A stretch of 64,000 bases of DNA, from contig NZ_PXYI01000001.1 of assembly GCF_003012735.1 (NCBI RefSeq), positions 682,001 through 746,000 on the forward strand. Direction: 5' to 3'. Shown one piece after another: positions 30,888 through 39,315 of this stretch. Position numbers and translations under genes: made by a program. Source of the stretch: Allosphingosinicella deserti. Lineage in GTDB: Bacteria > Pseudomonadota > Alphaproteobacteria > Sphingomonadales > Sphingomonadaceae. Position 1 is the first letter of the stretch, and each line of letters begins with the position of its first letter. The notes beneath the pieces were generated by a model. That model was not told the DNA's origin, searched no databases, and saw only the letters and a program-made list of their open reading frames with translations.

Positions 30888-30913
30888 TGAACATTCGAAG
30901 CCCGGCGCCCGTT
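30888..30913 (+). promoter_or_regulatory. EcfG-like (general stress response) promoter candidate
   Basis: TGAAC at 30888-30892 and CGTT at 30910-30913 are 17 nt apart. The alphaproteobacterial EcfG consensus is GGAAC-N16/17-CGTT, so there is one mismatch. It lies 37 nt upstream of the GlsB/YeaQ-type gene. The two genes it would drive are of stress-related families, which supports the call. Confidence 0.5.
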
Positions 30914-30949
30914 TCCACCGCCATCAAGCATTCAACGAAGGGAACATCC

Positions 30950-31219
30950 ATGGGCTTCATCCTGCTTCTTGTCGTCGGCGGTCTGATCGGCTGGGTCGCC
31001 AGCCTGATCATGCGCACCGACGGTCAGCAAGGCATCATCCTCAACGTCGTCGTCGGGATCGTCGGGGCCCTGCTCGCCGGGTTCATCATCACGCCGCTGA
31101 TCGGCGGTGCGCCGATCACCAGCGGAGAGATCAGCGTGCAGTCCGTCATCGTGTCGCTGGTCGGCGCCGTCGTGCTGCTGGCGATCGTCAACCTCTTTCG
31201 CCGCGGTTCGGTTCGTTGA
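30950..31219 (+). CDS. GlsB/YeaQ/YmgE family stress membrane protein
   Basis: An 89-residue, three-helix, glycine-rich inner-membrane protein: MGFILLLVVGGLIGWVASLI, then MRTDGQQGIILNVVVGIVGA, then a final helix with a basic end (FRRGSVR). The family is associated with acid and general stress, with unknown mechanism. It is preceded by a good ribosome site (GAAGGGAAC) and an EcfG-like promoter and followed 17 nt later by a second stress-type gene. Confidence 0.92.
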   Translation: MGFILLLVVGGLIGWVASLIMRTDGQQGIILNVVVGIVGALLAGFIITPLIGGAPITSGEISVQSVIVSLVGAVVLLAIVNLFRRGSVR

Positions 31220-31236
31220 ACGCAGGAGACAAGATC

Positions 31237-31770
31237 ATGAGCATGGAACTGGCTTCGGCCATCTTCGACAGCCGCGCGGAAGCGGAACGTGCAATCGCGG
31301 AGCTGCGCAGCGCCGGCGTTCCCGATCAGGCGCTCTCGGTCGTGACCAACGGCGATGGCGTGACCGAACGGGTCGACGGCGTCGATGAGACATCGCATGA
31401 GGCTCACGGCAGCGTGCTGCGCGGGATCCTCGGCGGCGGTGCGCTCGGCGCCGGCCTCGGCGTGGCGGCGCTCGCCATTCCGGGCGTCGGGCCATTGGTC
31501 GCTGCGGGGGCGATCGCCGCCTCCGCCGTGCCCGGAGCGATGGCGATCGGCGCTGCTGCCGGCGCGGCGGCGGGAACCCTCAACGAGACGCTGATGAAGC
31601 ACGGCATCGACGAGGAGGACGCCGCTTATTACGGCGAACGCCTCGGCAGCGGCGGCATCCTCGTCTCGGTGGATACGCTCGGCGGAACGATCTCGAACGA
31701 AGCGGCGCGGGACATATTGTACCGCAATGGCGGCCACTCGTCGCAACAGTCGCGCCTGTCGACTTACTGA
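31237..31770 (+). CDS. General stress protein-like (YflT/Gly-zipper) membrane-associated protein
   Basis: A 177-residue protein. The N-terminal 45 residues (ASAIFDSRAEAERAIAELRS, GVPDQALSVV) match the ferredoxin-like heat-induced YflT fold. A long Gly/Ala zipper (GGGALGAGLGVAALAIPGVG and on to about residue 115) should insert in membranes. The C-terminal part repeats the ferredoxin-like strand (GGILVSVDTLGG). Such proteins are frequent in EcfG regulons. It is cotranscribed with the GlsB-like gene; the start is set at 31237 behind AGGAGA. Confidence 0.82.
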   Translation: MSMELASAIFDSRAEAERAIAELRSAGVPDQALSVVTNGDGVTERVDGVDETSHEAHGSVLRGILGGGALGAGLGVAALAIPGVGPLVAAGAIAASAVPGAMAIGAAAGAAAGTLNETLMKHGIDEEDAAYYGERLGSGGILVSVDTLGGTISNEAARDILYRNGGHSSQQSRLSTY

Positions 31771-31993
31771 CCAGGAAGGGGTCGGCCGGCATCCCTGCCG
31801 TCCGGCCTCGTACGTCGGGAGGGCGGAGGGCGCACATGGGCCTGATCCCTCCCGCCCACGGCTCCGTGGAGGAGTCGGGGGCGGCGGATTTCAGCCTCGG
31901 CGCGGGTGTTTAGTATCGTGACGAGGAGATGGGCGGCCGCTCTCGGCTTCTCCACGAAGTCGTGGACGGCTGATTGGCTCGTGCTGATATGGA

Positions 31994-32020
31994 AACGGCC
32001 GGAGCAGCGCTCCGGCCGTT
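31994..32020 (-). terminator. Hairpin behind the DUF2157 gene
   Basis: A perfect 12-bp stem (AACGGCCGGAGC / GCTCCGGCCGTT, loop AGC) starts 22 nt after the stop of the minus-strand gene at 32042. On that strand it is followed by a few Ts (GTTTCC begins in the stem). The rest of the 271-nt gap to 31770 shows nothing I can identify. Confidence 0.65.
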
Positions 32021-32041
32021 GAGGTTTGCGCTCTCTGTTTT

Positions 32042-33124
32042 TCAGGCGACGTCGGCGATCCGGTCGAGCACCGGCAGACGGTCCTGCAGGCCGCGGGGCA
32101 GCGGCCGGACGACCGCGGCACGTGCGGTGTGCCAGAAGGCGGAGAGTAGCAGCAGAGCCGAGCCGATGACGAAGGCGGCGAGGGCGAAGTTGAGTTCGAC
32201 AACGTCGAAGCGGTCGAACAGGTCGATCAGCGCCCACAGCACATAGGCCAAAGCGGAGACGAGCAAGGCGCGACGGTCGATCGCCAGCGCCACGATCCCG
32301 AGTATGCCGTAGACGAGCAGCACCAGCATGCCTTCGCCGACGCTGGCATTGCCGTCGTTGAGACCGAGCAGGGTGAAGATCGGATGGACCAGCAACGGCG
32401 CCGCCAGCAGATGCAGCCAGAATGCGACGTCGGAGCGTCGGGTCTCGCGGCGCGGATCCGATCCGTCCCACCACATCGCGAACAGGAACACGCCGACGCC
32501 GAGCAGAAGTGCTGCGGTGAGGATCACGGTCTCGGTCATCGATTCGCTCCCGACCGCGTAAGCGACGAGGGCGAGGATGACGCCGACCAGGGTCGCCGCG
32601 CCGACGGCGACGGTTATCGGGACTCGGAATCGGCGCCAGTGGAGCCAGGTCGCGCCGGCAGCGATCGCTGCGGATGAAGCGGCCGCAAGCATGATCGCGG
32701 GCTGATTGTTTTCGAATCGTGCCTCACCGAACGCGAGAACGATGCTGCTCAGCGCAAGCACCAGGATGCCGCCGGTATACGCGAGCAGCAGCAGGATGCT
32801 GGGAAGCGCCATTCGCCGCTTGCGGGTGAAGAATTCGGCGAGCCCCCAGGCGGTCGCAGCCGCGAACAGGCCGGCGAAGGGCGAGGGGCCCTCGCCGTCG
32901 ATCCGGGGGCCGAACGACTGGCCGATCCACGCCACCGCCACCAGCAGGATCGCCGCGGCAATGCCGACGAAGATGTCGTTGAAGCCGGTGATCAGCCGGA
33001 AATGCTCTTCATCCACCGCCGGCAGCGCGCGCTGCCCGGCAACATGGTTCCTGAGCGAACGTGCCGCTTCGGGGCTGATCGCCCCGGCGGAGACTGCACT
33101 TTCGATATCGGTATCGCTGTACAT
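32042..33124 (-). CDS. DUF2157-like polytopic membrane protein
   Basis: A 360-residue protein. A cytoplasmic N-terminus (residues 1-45) reads DIESAVSAGAISPEAARSLR, a pattern seen at the start of DUF2157 proteins. About ten hydrophobic helices follow (for example NDIFVGIAAAILLVAVAWIG and FALAAFVIGSALLLLSAFW). Function unknown. It begins 58 nt after the stop of the upstream SDR gene and may be cotranscribed with it. Confidence 0.72.
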   Translation of the reverse strand: MYSDTDIESAVSAGAISPEAARSLRNHVAGQRALPAVDEEHFRLITGFNDIFVGIAAAILLVAVAWIGQSFGPRIDGEGPSPFAGLFAAATAWGLAEFFTRKRRMALPSILLLLAYTGGILVLALSSIVLAFGEARFENNQPAIMLAAASSAAIAAGATWLHWRRFRVPITVAVGAATLVGVILALVAYAVGSESMTETVILTAALLLGVGVFLFAMWWDGSDPRRETRRSDVAFWLHLLAAPLLVHPIFTLLGLNDGNASVGEGMLVLLVYGILGIVALAIDRRALLVSALAYVLWALIDLFDRFDVVELNFALAAFVIGSALLLLSAFWHTARAAVVRPLPRGLQDRLPVLDRIADVA

Positions 33125-33182
33125 GGTCCGACCCTCCCTGACGGCGGGATCCTACCACTACGTGTGTTGGTGTGGCAATACA

Positions 33183-34103
33183 CTATGTCGCTGAGGATGT
33201 GCCTTGGGTTGCCTGCAGCGCGCGCAGGATGGTCATCGCCTGTTCGGCTCCGGACTGGGGCACGATCTCGCCGCTGCGGTCGGTGATCCTGTCCCAGTTG
33301 GCGGCGACCTCCTCGACCGTTCTGCGTCCCTCGGGCAAAGCATAGCCCTGGGTCAGGGTGACGTAGGTGGCCTGGACGACCCCGGCACCGGCGCCGACGA
33401 TCATGTTGGTCGGAGCGTCCTCGGAAACGAGGTAGAGCGCCGCGGGAACCACATTGTCCGGGTTGAACAAAGCGAGCATGTCCGGCGGGAAGATGTCCTC
33501 GGTCATGCGGGTGGCCGCGGTCGGTGCGATCGTGTTGACGCGGATATCGTATTTGGCGCCTTCGAGGTGGAGCGTGCGCGCCAGACCGGCGATGCCGAGC
33601 TTGGCAGCGCCGTAATTCGCCTGGCCGAAATTGCCGAACAGCCCGCTCGAGCTGCTGGTCATCAGGATGCGGCCATAAGCTTGGGCGCGCATGATCTCCC
33701 ACACCGCCTTGGTGCAGAGTGCCGAGCCGAGCAGATGGACCTCGACGACGCTGCGGAAATCGTCAGCGCTCATCTTGGCGAAGCTGCGATCCCGGAGAAT
33801 GCCGGCATTGTTGATCAGGATATGGACTCCGCCCCAGGTTTCCTGCGCGGAGCGGACCATTGCCTCGACCTGTTCGGGATCGGTGACGCTGGCCCCGTTG
33901 GCGATGGCGGTGCCGCCGGCCGCCGCGATCTCCTCGACCACCTTCGCGGCCGCATCGGAACTGCCCGACCCGTCGCGGGCGCCGCCGAGATCGTTGACCA
34001 CGACCCGCGCGCCGCGCCGGGCAAGCTCGAGCGCATAAGCCCGGCCGAGCCCGCCTCCGGCGCCGGTGACGATCGCGACCCGTCCGTCGAAGGTGATGCT
34101 CAT
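33183..34103 (-). CDS. SDR family oxidoreductase (hydroxyacyl-CoA dehydrogenase-like)
   Basis: A 306-residue short-chain dehydrogenase. The cofactor motif is VTGAGGGLGRAYALELARRG (residues about 11-30), then NDLGGARDGSG, NNAGILRDRSFAKM, catalytic Ser in MTSSSSGLFG and YxxxK in NYGAAKLG. The NDLGGxxDGSG loop and the NAGILRDRSF segment resemble the dehydrogenase part of multifunctional enzyme type 2 (HSD17B4-like), so a 3-hydroxyacyl-CoA or steroid-type substrate is likely. No hydratase partner lies next to it. Start at 34103. Confidence 0.88.
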   Translation of the reverse strand: MSITFDGRVAIVTGAGGGLGRAYALELARRGARVVVNDLGGARDGSGSSDAAAKVVEEIAAAGGTAIANGASVTDPEQVEAMVRSAQETWGGVHILINNAGILRDRSFAKMSADDFRSVVEVHLLGSALCTKAVWEIMRAQAYGRILMTSSSSGLFGNFGQANYGAAKLGIAGLARTLHLEGAKYDIRVNTIAPTAATRMTEDIFPPDMLALFNPDNVVPAALYLVSEDAPTNMIVGAGAGVVQATYVTLTQGYALPEGRRTVEEVAANWDRITDRSGEIVPQSGAEQAMTILRALQATQGTSSAT

Positions 34104-34310
34104 GTCCGCTCCATTGCCTGTGTGTCGAGGCGCGGGTGATGGCAGATCGCTCGGAGCGGGGCCAGAGGCGGAAGGGAGGCATGATCCCGATCGGGACGTC
34201 GTCAAAGGCGGGGCCGGTTGGACTTGGGCGATCCCGAGGCTGCGGGGGGCTCGGACCCCCCCTCCAACAGCCTTCGGCCAACGCGGCGAGCAGGGAGGAT
34301 CTTCAAAGGA

Positions 34311-34337
34311 GAGGGCGCGCCGGGGTGGCGCGCCCTC
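34311..34337 (-). terminator. Hairpin behind the Thr/Ala-rich protein gene
   Basis: An 11-bp perfect stem (GAGGGCGCGCC / GGCGCGCCCTC, 5-nt loop) starts 13 nt after the stop of the minus-strand gene at 34350. On that strand it is followed by TCCTTTG. Confidence 0.65.
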
Positions 34338-34349
34338 CTGTACGTGGAG

Positions 34350-34868
34350 CTACTTGCGGCGGCCGCGCTCGTAGCCCTGCACGCAATTGTCGGTGACGGT
34401 GCGGCTGCAGGTCGGGTAATTCTCGGTGCTCGGCTGGGTGGCGAAGGCAGAGGCGCCCGCACCTGTGCCGGCACCCGGCGCCGCGTTCACGCCGGCGGGG
34501 ACGGTCGCCGGATCCGAGACGACCGGAATGCCGCGGGCGTCGCGTTCGGGCGCGGTGTTGCCGGGGGCAACGGTGCCGCCGCCGGCGGCGCTGCCCGTGG
34601 TCATCGCGCCCGACTGGGTGGCGGTGGCGGCATCGGTCGCCACTGCGCTGTCGGTCGTGGCGGTCGTGCTGGTGGTCGACTGGGTCTCCGTCGCGGCGGC
34701 ATCGGCGGCGGTGCCGGTCGTCGCCTGCGAGTCCGGTGCGGTCTGGGTGTCGGTGGCCGTTTGCGTGTCGGTCGCAGCTGCACCCGGCTCGGCGCCGGTG
34801 GTGCTGGTGGTCTGGGCGATGGCAGTGCCGCCGAACGCGATCGCGGCCGCAAAGAAAATGGCTCTCAT
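34350..34868 (-). CDS. Secreted Thr/Ala/Gln-rich low-complexity protein
   Basis: A 172-residue protein with the signal peptide MRAIFFAAAIAFGGTAIAQ. A low-complexity stretch rich in Ala, Thr, Asp and Gln (about residues 22-90) follows, then a Gly/Pro/Ala linker. The C-terminus carries two Cys (YPTCSRTVTDNC) before a basic end (YERGRRK). It looks like an exported, largely disordered protein; no function can be read from it. The ATG at 34868 follows AGGAGGAACC, a strong ribosome site. It is divergent from the 35-37.6 kb cassette, with a 165-nt gap. Confidence 0.7.
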   Translation of the reverse strand: MRAIFFAAAIAFGGTAIAQTTSTTGAEPGAAATDTQTATDTQTAPDSQATTGTAADAAATETQSTTSTTATTDSAVATDAATATQSGAMTTGSAAGGGTVAPGNTAPERDARGIPVVSDPATVPAGVNAAPGAGTGAGASAFATQPSTENYPTCSRTVTDNCVQGYERGRRK

Positions 34869-35033
34869 AGGTTCCTCCTGGTGAGTCAGGCCGCCAAGCC
34901 GCGACCTCAAAATCCAAACGCCACCGCAACGATTTCTCTCCCTGTCTCTCGGTGGGACGAGGCAGAATCGCGAGAGGGTGCTTCTTTTCGCAATTTACGG
35001 TTATGAAAGGGGCTTGGCATAAAAGCAGGGCGC

Positions 35034-35441
35034 ATGAGCGGACCGGAGAGCGAGATCGGCGAACAGAGCGGCGACCGGCCGAGCCGCAGGGCCGTGCTGG
35101 CGCTTGGTGCCGCGGCGGCGTCGACGGTGGTGACGATCCGCCCTGCGCTCGCCCAGACCGCCGGATCGGTGCTCAATTGCGAGATCCCCGTGCCGTCGAC
35201 CCAGGCCGGCGGCAATTACATCGCCGCCGACGGATCGCTGGTGCCGGCCGGCACCGCCGGTGCCTACCCGCCTGCGCCCCGCCCGATCACCGGCGAGGAG
35301 GCCAAGGTGCTGCTCAACGGCGGTCCGACCCCGGCCGGCCTCAATGCCGAGGCGTCGCAGGCCTATGCCAATTACATTCGCCGTCTGCAGGCGGGGATGA
35401 GCGGATTTACCTGCTACGCCTCGCTGCAGATGCCGCGCTGA
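35034..35441 (+). CDS. Small Tat-exported protein, first gene of the HPr-rel-A-like cassette
   Basis: A 135-residue protein with a twin-arginine leader: PSRRAVLALGAAAASTVV, cleavage likely after ALAQ near residue 41. The mature chain of about 95 residues has two Cys (VLNCEIPVPS and GFTCYASLQM), a Gly/Pro-rich middle, and the helix AEASQAYANYIRRLQAGMSG. I do not recognise the family. It precedes the PqqD-like gene by 16 nt in the same direction, so it could be the protein or peptide that the cassette acts on, or a cofactor-bearing partner. That is inference; there is no obvious core peptide. Confidence 0.7.
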   Translation: MSGPESEIGEQSGDRPSRRAVLALGAAAASTVVTIRPALAQTAGSVLNCEIPVPSTQAGGNYIAADGSLVPAGTAGAYPPAPRPITGEEAKVLLNGGPTPAGLNAEASQAYANYIRRLQAGMSGFTCYASLQMPR

Positions 35442-35457
35442 TCCGACCCGGGCCGGC

Positions 35458-35736
35458 ATGGCCGGTCCCCGCTACATCGCCGATCCCGAGGATCAGGTGC
35501 AATCGGTACCGCTCGAGGGGCTGATCGTCCTTTATCATCGCCCGTCCGGAATGACCCATTTGCTGGCGCCGCCGGGGCCACAAATCCTCGCGGCGCTTGC
35601 CGGCGAAGTGGGCGACGCCGAGGCGGTGCTGGCCCGAATCTCCGAGCATTTCGATCTCGCGGCCGACGACCCGGCCGCCGCGATCGCCGCGCGCCTGGGG
35701 GAGCTCGAAGCCGCCGGACTGGTGCGACGGGTGTGA
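35458..35736 (+). CDS. PqqD-family peptide chaperone, HPr-rel-A system
   Basis: A 92-residue PqqD-like protein. It has the expected winged-helix layout: YIADPEDQVQSVPLEGLIVL, then YHRPSGMTHLLAPPGPQILA (the usual xxNxTgxxIlxLldG region, here with MTHLLAPPG), then a C-terminal helix LGELEAAGLVRRV. PqqD-type domains bind leader peptides for modifying enzymes. Members next to HprK-related kinases form the HPr-rel-A system, named in silico, with no known product. The stop overlaps the next start (GTGA). Confidence 0.8.
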   Translation: MAGPRYIADPEDQVQSVPLEGLIVLYHRPSGMTHLLAPPGPQILAALAGEVGDAEAVLARISEHFDLAADDPAAAIAARLGELEAAGLVRRV

Positions 35737-36596
35737 GGCACGCGCTTGCGCTCAAGATCGGGCCCGTCAGCTTCCGCATCGGATCCGCTTGGCGAGAGCC
35801 GCTGGCACAGCTGGAGCGGCTCTACGCGGGCTATCCGGCTGCCGATGAGGTCGCTGACTTCACCGTGCGCCTGGAGCCGGCGACGCCGTGGCGCCGCTTC
35901 GCCCGGCCGTCGGTGGCGATCCGCGGCGATTATACGCTCCCCGACGCCGCGCCGCTGCCGCTCCCGCTCGGGCTGCTCGCTGCCGAAATGGGCATGAACC
36001 TGCAGATGGCGCTGGGTCAGAAACGCTATCTGCTGCTGCACGCCGGGATCGTCGCGCGCGACGGGGAGGCGCTGATCCTGACCGGCGCGTCCGGGGCCGG
36101 CAAATCGACGCTGGCGGCCCTGCTTGGCGAGCAGGGCTGGCGGTTCATGGGCGATGAATTCGGCCTGCTCGATCCCGAGACCGGGTTCCTCCACCCGTTC
36201 CCGCGCGCGATCAGCCTCAAGAATGCGGCTCTGGCGCTGTTCGACGGTGCCGATCCCGGGCGCCTCGGCCCGGTGCTGCGCGGCACGCCCAAGGGCATGA
36301 TCCGCCACCTCCGCCCGCCGGCCGACGCGATCGCCCGAATGGCGGAGCCGGCGCGCCCGGCCCTGATCCTGTTTCCGCGCTACGGCCGCGACTTCCCCGC
36401 AGAGGATCGGCCGGTCGGCGCCGCCGAGGTGTTCGTCCGCCTCACCCAGGCCTCGACCAATTATGTGAGCCTTGGGGCGCGGGGCTTCGACGCGCTGACC
36501 GCCCTCGTCGCCGAAGTCCCGGCGCGGGCGATCGATTACGGATCGAGCGCGGAGGCGATCGCAATGGTCGAGCGGCTGTGGGCGGCGCGCGCATGA
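35733..36596 (+). CDS. HprK-related kinase A
   Basis: A 287-residue protein related to the C-terminal kinase domain of HPr kinase/phosphorylase. It has Walker A GASGAGKST at residues 118-126 and a following acidic site FMGDEFGLLD (about 141-150), preceded by LLLHAGIVARDGEALILTG, the typical P-loop strand. The N-terminal half (residues 1-95) is specific to this group and not the HPr-sensing domain. Homologues in lasso-peptide clusters phosphorylate peptides; the substrate here is unknown. It starts with GTG, overlaps the PqqD-like gene, and its stop overlaps the next start (ATGA). No HPr or PTS gene lies near. Confidence 0.82.
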   Translation: MRHALALKIGPVSFRIGSAWREPLAQLERLYAGYPAADEVADFTVRLEPATPWRRFARPSVAIRGDYTLPDAAPLPLPLGLLAAEMGMNLQMALGQKRYLLLHAGIVARDGEALILTGASGAGKSTLAALLGEQGWRFMGDEFGLLDPETGFLHPFPRAISLKNAALALFDGADPGRLGPVLRGTPKGMIRHLRPPADAIARMAEPARPALILFPRYGRDFPAEDRPVGAAEVFVRLTQASTNYVSLGARGFDALTALVAEVPARAIDYGSSAEAIAMVERLWAARA

Positions 36597-37594
36597 ACGA
36601 CGCGCGCTTGCTTACCCGGATCCTGGCGGATCCGTCGCGCATCGGGGAGGTGCGTGACTGGACCGCGTTGCTGTGCGCGGCGCGGGCGGAATCGCTCGGA
36701 GGCACGCTTGCCTTCCGGCTGGAGGGCTCGCCGGTTCCCCCCAAGGTCGCGTCGATCCTGCTGGATGCCCGCCGCGATGCCGCCCAGGCGCGGACGCAGG
36801 CCTTGTGGGAGGCGGAGATGGCGCGGCGCGCGCTTGCCGACACCGGCATTCCGGTGGTCCTCCTCAAGGGCACCGCGTACGCCGCCGCGGGGCTCCCGCC
36901 CGCGCTCGGCCGGTCGATCGGCGACCTCGACATTCTCGTGCCCCGGACGGCGCTCCCCCGTGTCGAAGAGGCCCTGCTGGGCGCCGGCTGGGAATGGGTG
37001 AAGGAGAATGCGTATGACGATCATTATTACCGGACCTGGATGCACGAGCTGCCGCCGCTGATCCACCGCGAGCGCGACCGGATGATCGACGTCCACCACA
37101 CCATCCTGCCGCTGACGGCGCGGCGGACGCCGGACGCGCAGGCGATGATCGACGACAGCGTCGCGCTCGGCGACGGTCTGCGCATCCTCGCGCCCGAGGA
37201 CATGGTGCTGCACGCCGTCGCCCATCTGTTCGCCGACGGCGATCTCGCCGGGGGGCTGCGCAACCTGTGGGACATCGACCGGCTGCTGCGCAGCTTCACC
37301 GAGACGCCGGCTTTCTGGTCGCGGCTGGATGCGCGGGCGCGCCGTCACGACCTTCTCGCGCCCTTGCAGCGCGCGCTGAGGCTCGCGGCGCGGTTTTACC
37401 GCACACCGGTCGAGCAGGCGCTGGCCGGGCGGTCCGCCGGCGATGCGCTGTACGAACGCCGTCTGCTCGCCCGTGACGGCTGGGGCCGCGCCACCCGCCG
37501 CGGCACGCGCCTCGGCTTCTATGTCCGCTCGCACTGGCTGCGCATGCCGCCGATGATGCTGGCGAAGCATCTGCTGGAGAAGGCCCGGCGCTGA
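36593..37594 (+). CDS. Nucleotidyltransferase family protein of the HPr-rel-A cassette
   Basis: A 333-residue protein of the uncharacterised nucleotidyltransferase type (NTP_transf_5-like). The helix GIPVVLLKGTAYAAAGLPP leads into the catalytic strand SIGDLDILVP, whose DxD pair (residues about 110-112) fits metal binding. Further acidic and His positions are RMIDVHHTILPL and PEDMVLHAVAHLFADGD. Related enzymes occur beside HprK-like kinases in peptide clusters and add nucleotide- or sugar-derived groups. Start at 36593 is set by the ATGA overlap with the kinase gene; the longer frame from 36578 is less likely. Confidence 0.8.
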   Translation: MNDARLLTRILADPSRIGEVRDWTALLCAARAESLGGTLAFRLEGSPVPPKVASILLDARRDAAQARTQALWEAEMARRALADTGIPVVLLKGTAYAAAGLPPALGRSIGDLDILVPRTALPRVEEALLGAGWEWVKENAYDDHYYRTWMHELPPLIHRERDRMIDVHHTILPLTARRTPDAQAMIDDSVALGDGLRILAPEDMVLHAVAHLFADGDLAGGLRNLWDIDRLLRSFTETPAFWSRLDARARRHDLLAPLQRALRLAARFYRTPVEQALAGRSAGDALYERRLLARDGWGRATRRGTRLGFYVRSHWLRMPPMMLAKHLLEKARR

Positions 37595-37693
37595 GCTGGC
37601 CGCCGCGAAGCGCGCCTTGACCTCACGCCCGTCTCGCCGCAGCTTCTCCACGCGCCGCATTGGGGCTGGCGACGATCACAGGGACGAAACCTT

Positions 37694-38569
37694 ATGCTAC
37701 GCTTTCTGGCATGGCTCCTGCTGCCGTTCGCAGCCACCGCCGTGCACGCCGCCGAGCCGCAATTCGCAAGCGACCGGATCAGTGTCGAGGTGCGCGGCAA
37801 GGGCCCGGACGTCGTTCTGATCCCCGGACTGAGCTCGTCGCCCGAGGTCTGGGACACCACGGTCAAGGCGGTGCCCGGCTATCGCTACCACCTCGTCCAT
37901 GTCGCGGGCTTTGCCGGCAAGCCGGCCGCCGCGAATGCCAGCGGTCCGGTGGTGGCGCCGGTCGCTGCCGAGATCGCGCGCTACATGCAGGCCACGAAGC
38001 TCGCCAAGCCGGCGATCGTCGGCCACTCGCTGGGCGGCGCCTGGGCGATGATGGTGGCGAGCCGGCATCCGGACAGCGTGTCCAGGGTGATGGTGGTCGA
38101 CATGCTGCCGTTCATGGGCGCGATGTTCGGCGGCGGTAACGCAACCCCGGACAGCGTTCGCCCGATCGCCGAGCAGATCCGCCAAGGCATCGGAACCTCC
38201 ACCGGCGATGCGCGCAAGGCCCAGCTCGAGCAGACGATCGCAAACATGGTGCGCACGGAGAGCCTGCGCCCGCTTGCGGTCAAGCACTCGCTCGACAGCG
38301 ATGCGACAGCCTCCGGTCAGGCGATGTATGATCTGATCACCACCGATCTTCGGCCGGACCTGGCCCGAATCAAGGTGCCGATGACCGTGCTTTGGGCGCG
38401 GGCGCCGAACGCTCCGGTGAACGACGCGCAAATGGCGCAATTCTACAAGCTCTCCTACGCCAACGCGCCGCAGGCGAAGCTGGAGCAAGTGCCCAACAGC
38501 TACCACTTCATCATGTGGGACGAGCCTGCCGCATTCCAGGCCAAGCTCAAGGCCTTCCTGGCGGAATGA
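37694..38569 (+). CDS. Secreted alpha/beta hydrolase
   Basis: A 291-residue exported hydrolase with a signal peptide (MLRFLAWLLLPFAATAVHA). The alpha/beta fold shows the oxyanion region VLIPGLSSSPEVW, the nucleophile elbow IVGHSLGGAW and the catalytic His in VPNSYHFIMWDEP. A cap domain with several Met (VDMLPFMGAMFGGGN) lies between. Substrate unknown; a lactonase or esterase role is plausible. It is 99 nt after the nucleotidyltransferase gene and probably has its own promoter. Confidence 0.85.
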   Translation: MLRFLAWLLLPFAATAVHAAEPQFASDRISVEVRGKGPDVVLIPGLSSSPEVWDTTVKAVPGYRYHLVHVAGFAGKPAAANASGPVVAPVAAEIARYMQATKLAKPAIVGHSLGGAWAMMVASRHPDSVSRVMVVDMLPFMGAMFGGGNATPDSVRPIAEQIRQGIGTSTGDARKAQLEQTIANMVRTESLRPLAVKHSLDSDATASGQAMYDLITTDLRPDLARIKVPMTVLWARAPNAPVNDAQMAQFYKLSYANAPQAKLEQVPNSYHFIMWDEPAAFQAKLKAFLAE

Positions 38570-38575
38570 CCCTTA

Positions 38576-39238
38576 TCAGAGGCGCGCGAGCGTTTCCGGC
38601 AGATCGCGGAGGGTGTCGATCACGGCGGCGGCGCCGAGCGCCGTCGCCGGGCGATCGCGATAGCCGAAGCTGACGGCGACCAGCGGTAGTCCGGCGGCGG
38701 CGGCCGTCTCCGCATCGGTGATCGAATCGCCGACCAGCACGGCCCGGCCGCCGCCTGCCCGGCTCACGGCTTCCAGCAAGGGCGCGGGATCGGGTTTGCG
38801 CACCGGCAGGGTGTCGCCGCCGACGATCGCCCGGAAGCGGCCGGACCAGCCGAGCGCATCGATCAGGGCGCGCGCGAGCGCCTCCGGCTTGTTGGTGCAG
38901 ATGGCGAGCGCTGCGCCCGTGGCGGCGAGGGTATCGAGCATCGCGCCGGCGCCGGGATAGGCACGGGTGGCGTCGCAAATGTGGGCCGCATAGAAGTGCA
39001 TGAACAGCGAAGAAGCGCGGTTCACGTCTCCGTCGGAGGCGCTTCCGGTTGCTGCGAGGCCGCGGCGGAGCAGCATGCGGACCCCGTTGCCGATCATCGT
39101 GCGAACCGCCGCCTCGCTCAGCGTCGCCCGGCCGAGTGTGGCGAGGGTGTGGTTGAGCGACGCGGCGAGATCGGGCGCGCTGTCGGCGAGCGTGCCGTCG
39201 AGATCGAAGACGACGGTGTCGAAGGGAAAGGGAGCCAT
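38576..39238 (-). CDS. gph: HAD-type phosphoglycolate phosphatase
   Basis: A 220-residue HAD phosphatase. Motif I is VFDLDGTLADS (two catalytic Asp), motif II ICTNKPEALAR, and motif III with the Mg site GGDTLPVRKPDP and LVGDSITDAETA. The cap follows the subfamily IA pattern. It is expected to hydrolyse 2-phosphoglycolate; assignment within HAD IA is by resemblance. It is convergent with the hydrolase gene and divergent from glmU. Confidence 0.85.
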   Translation of the reverse strand: MAPFPFDTVVFDLDGTLADSAPDLAASLNHTLATLGRATLSEAAVRTMIGNGVRMLLRRGLAATGSASDGDVNRASSLFMHFYAAHICDATRAYPGAGAMLDTLAATGAALAICTNKPEALARALIDALGWSGRFRAIVGGDTLPVRKPDPAPLLEAVSRAGGGRAVLVGDSITDAETAAAAGLPLVAVSFGYRDRPATALGAAAVIDTLRDLPETLARL

Positions 39239-39315
39239 GGCGGCTCCATCCGTTCGCGCTATGGAAATGGCAAGATTTCCGTGCGATGGGCGCGCTTGAG
39301 CAAAGAGGGAGCTTC

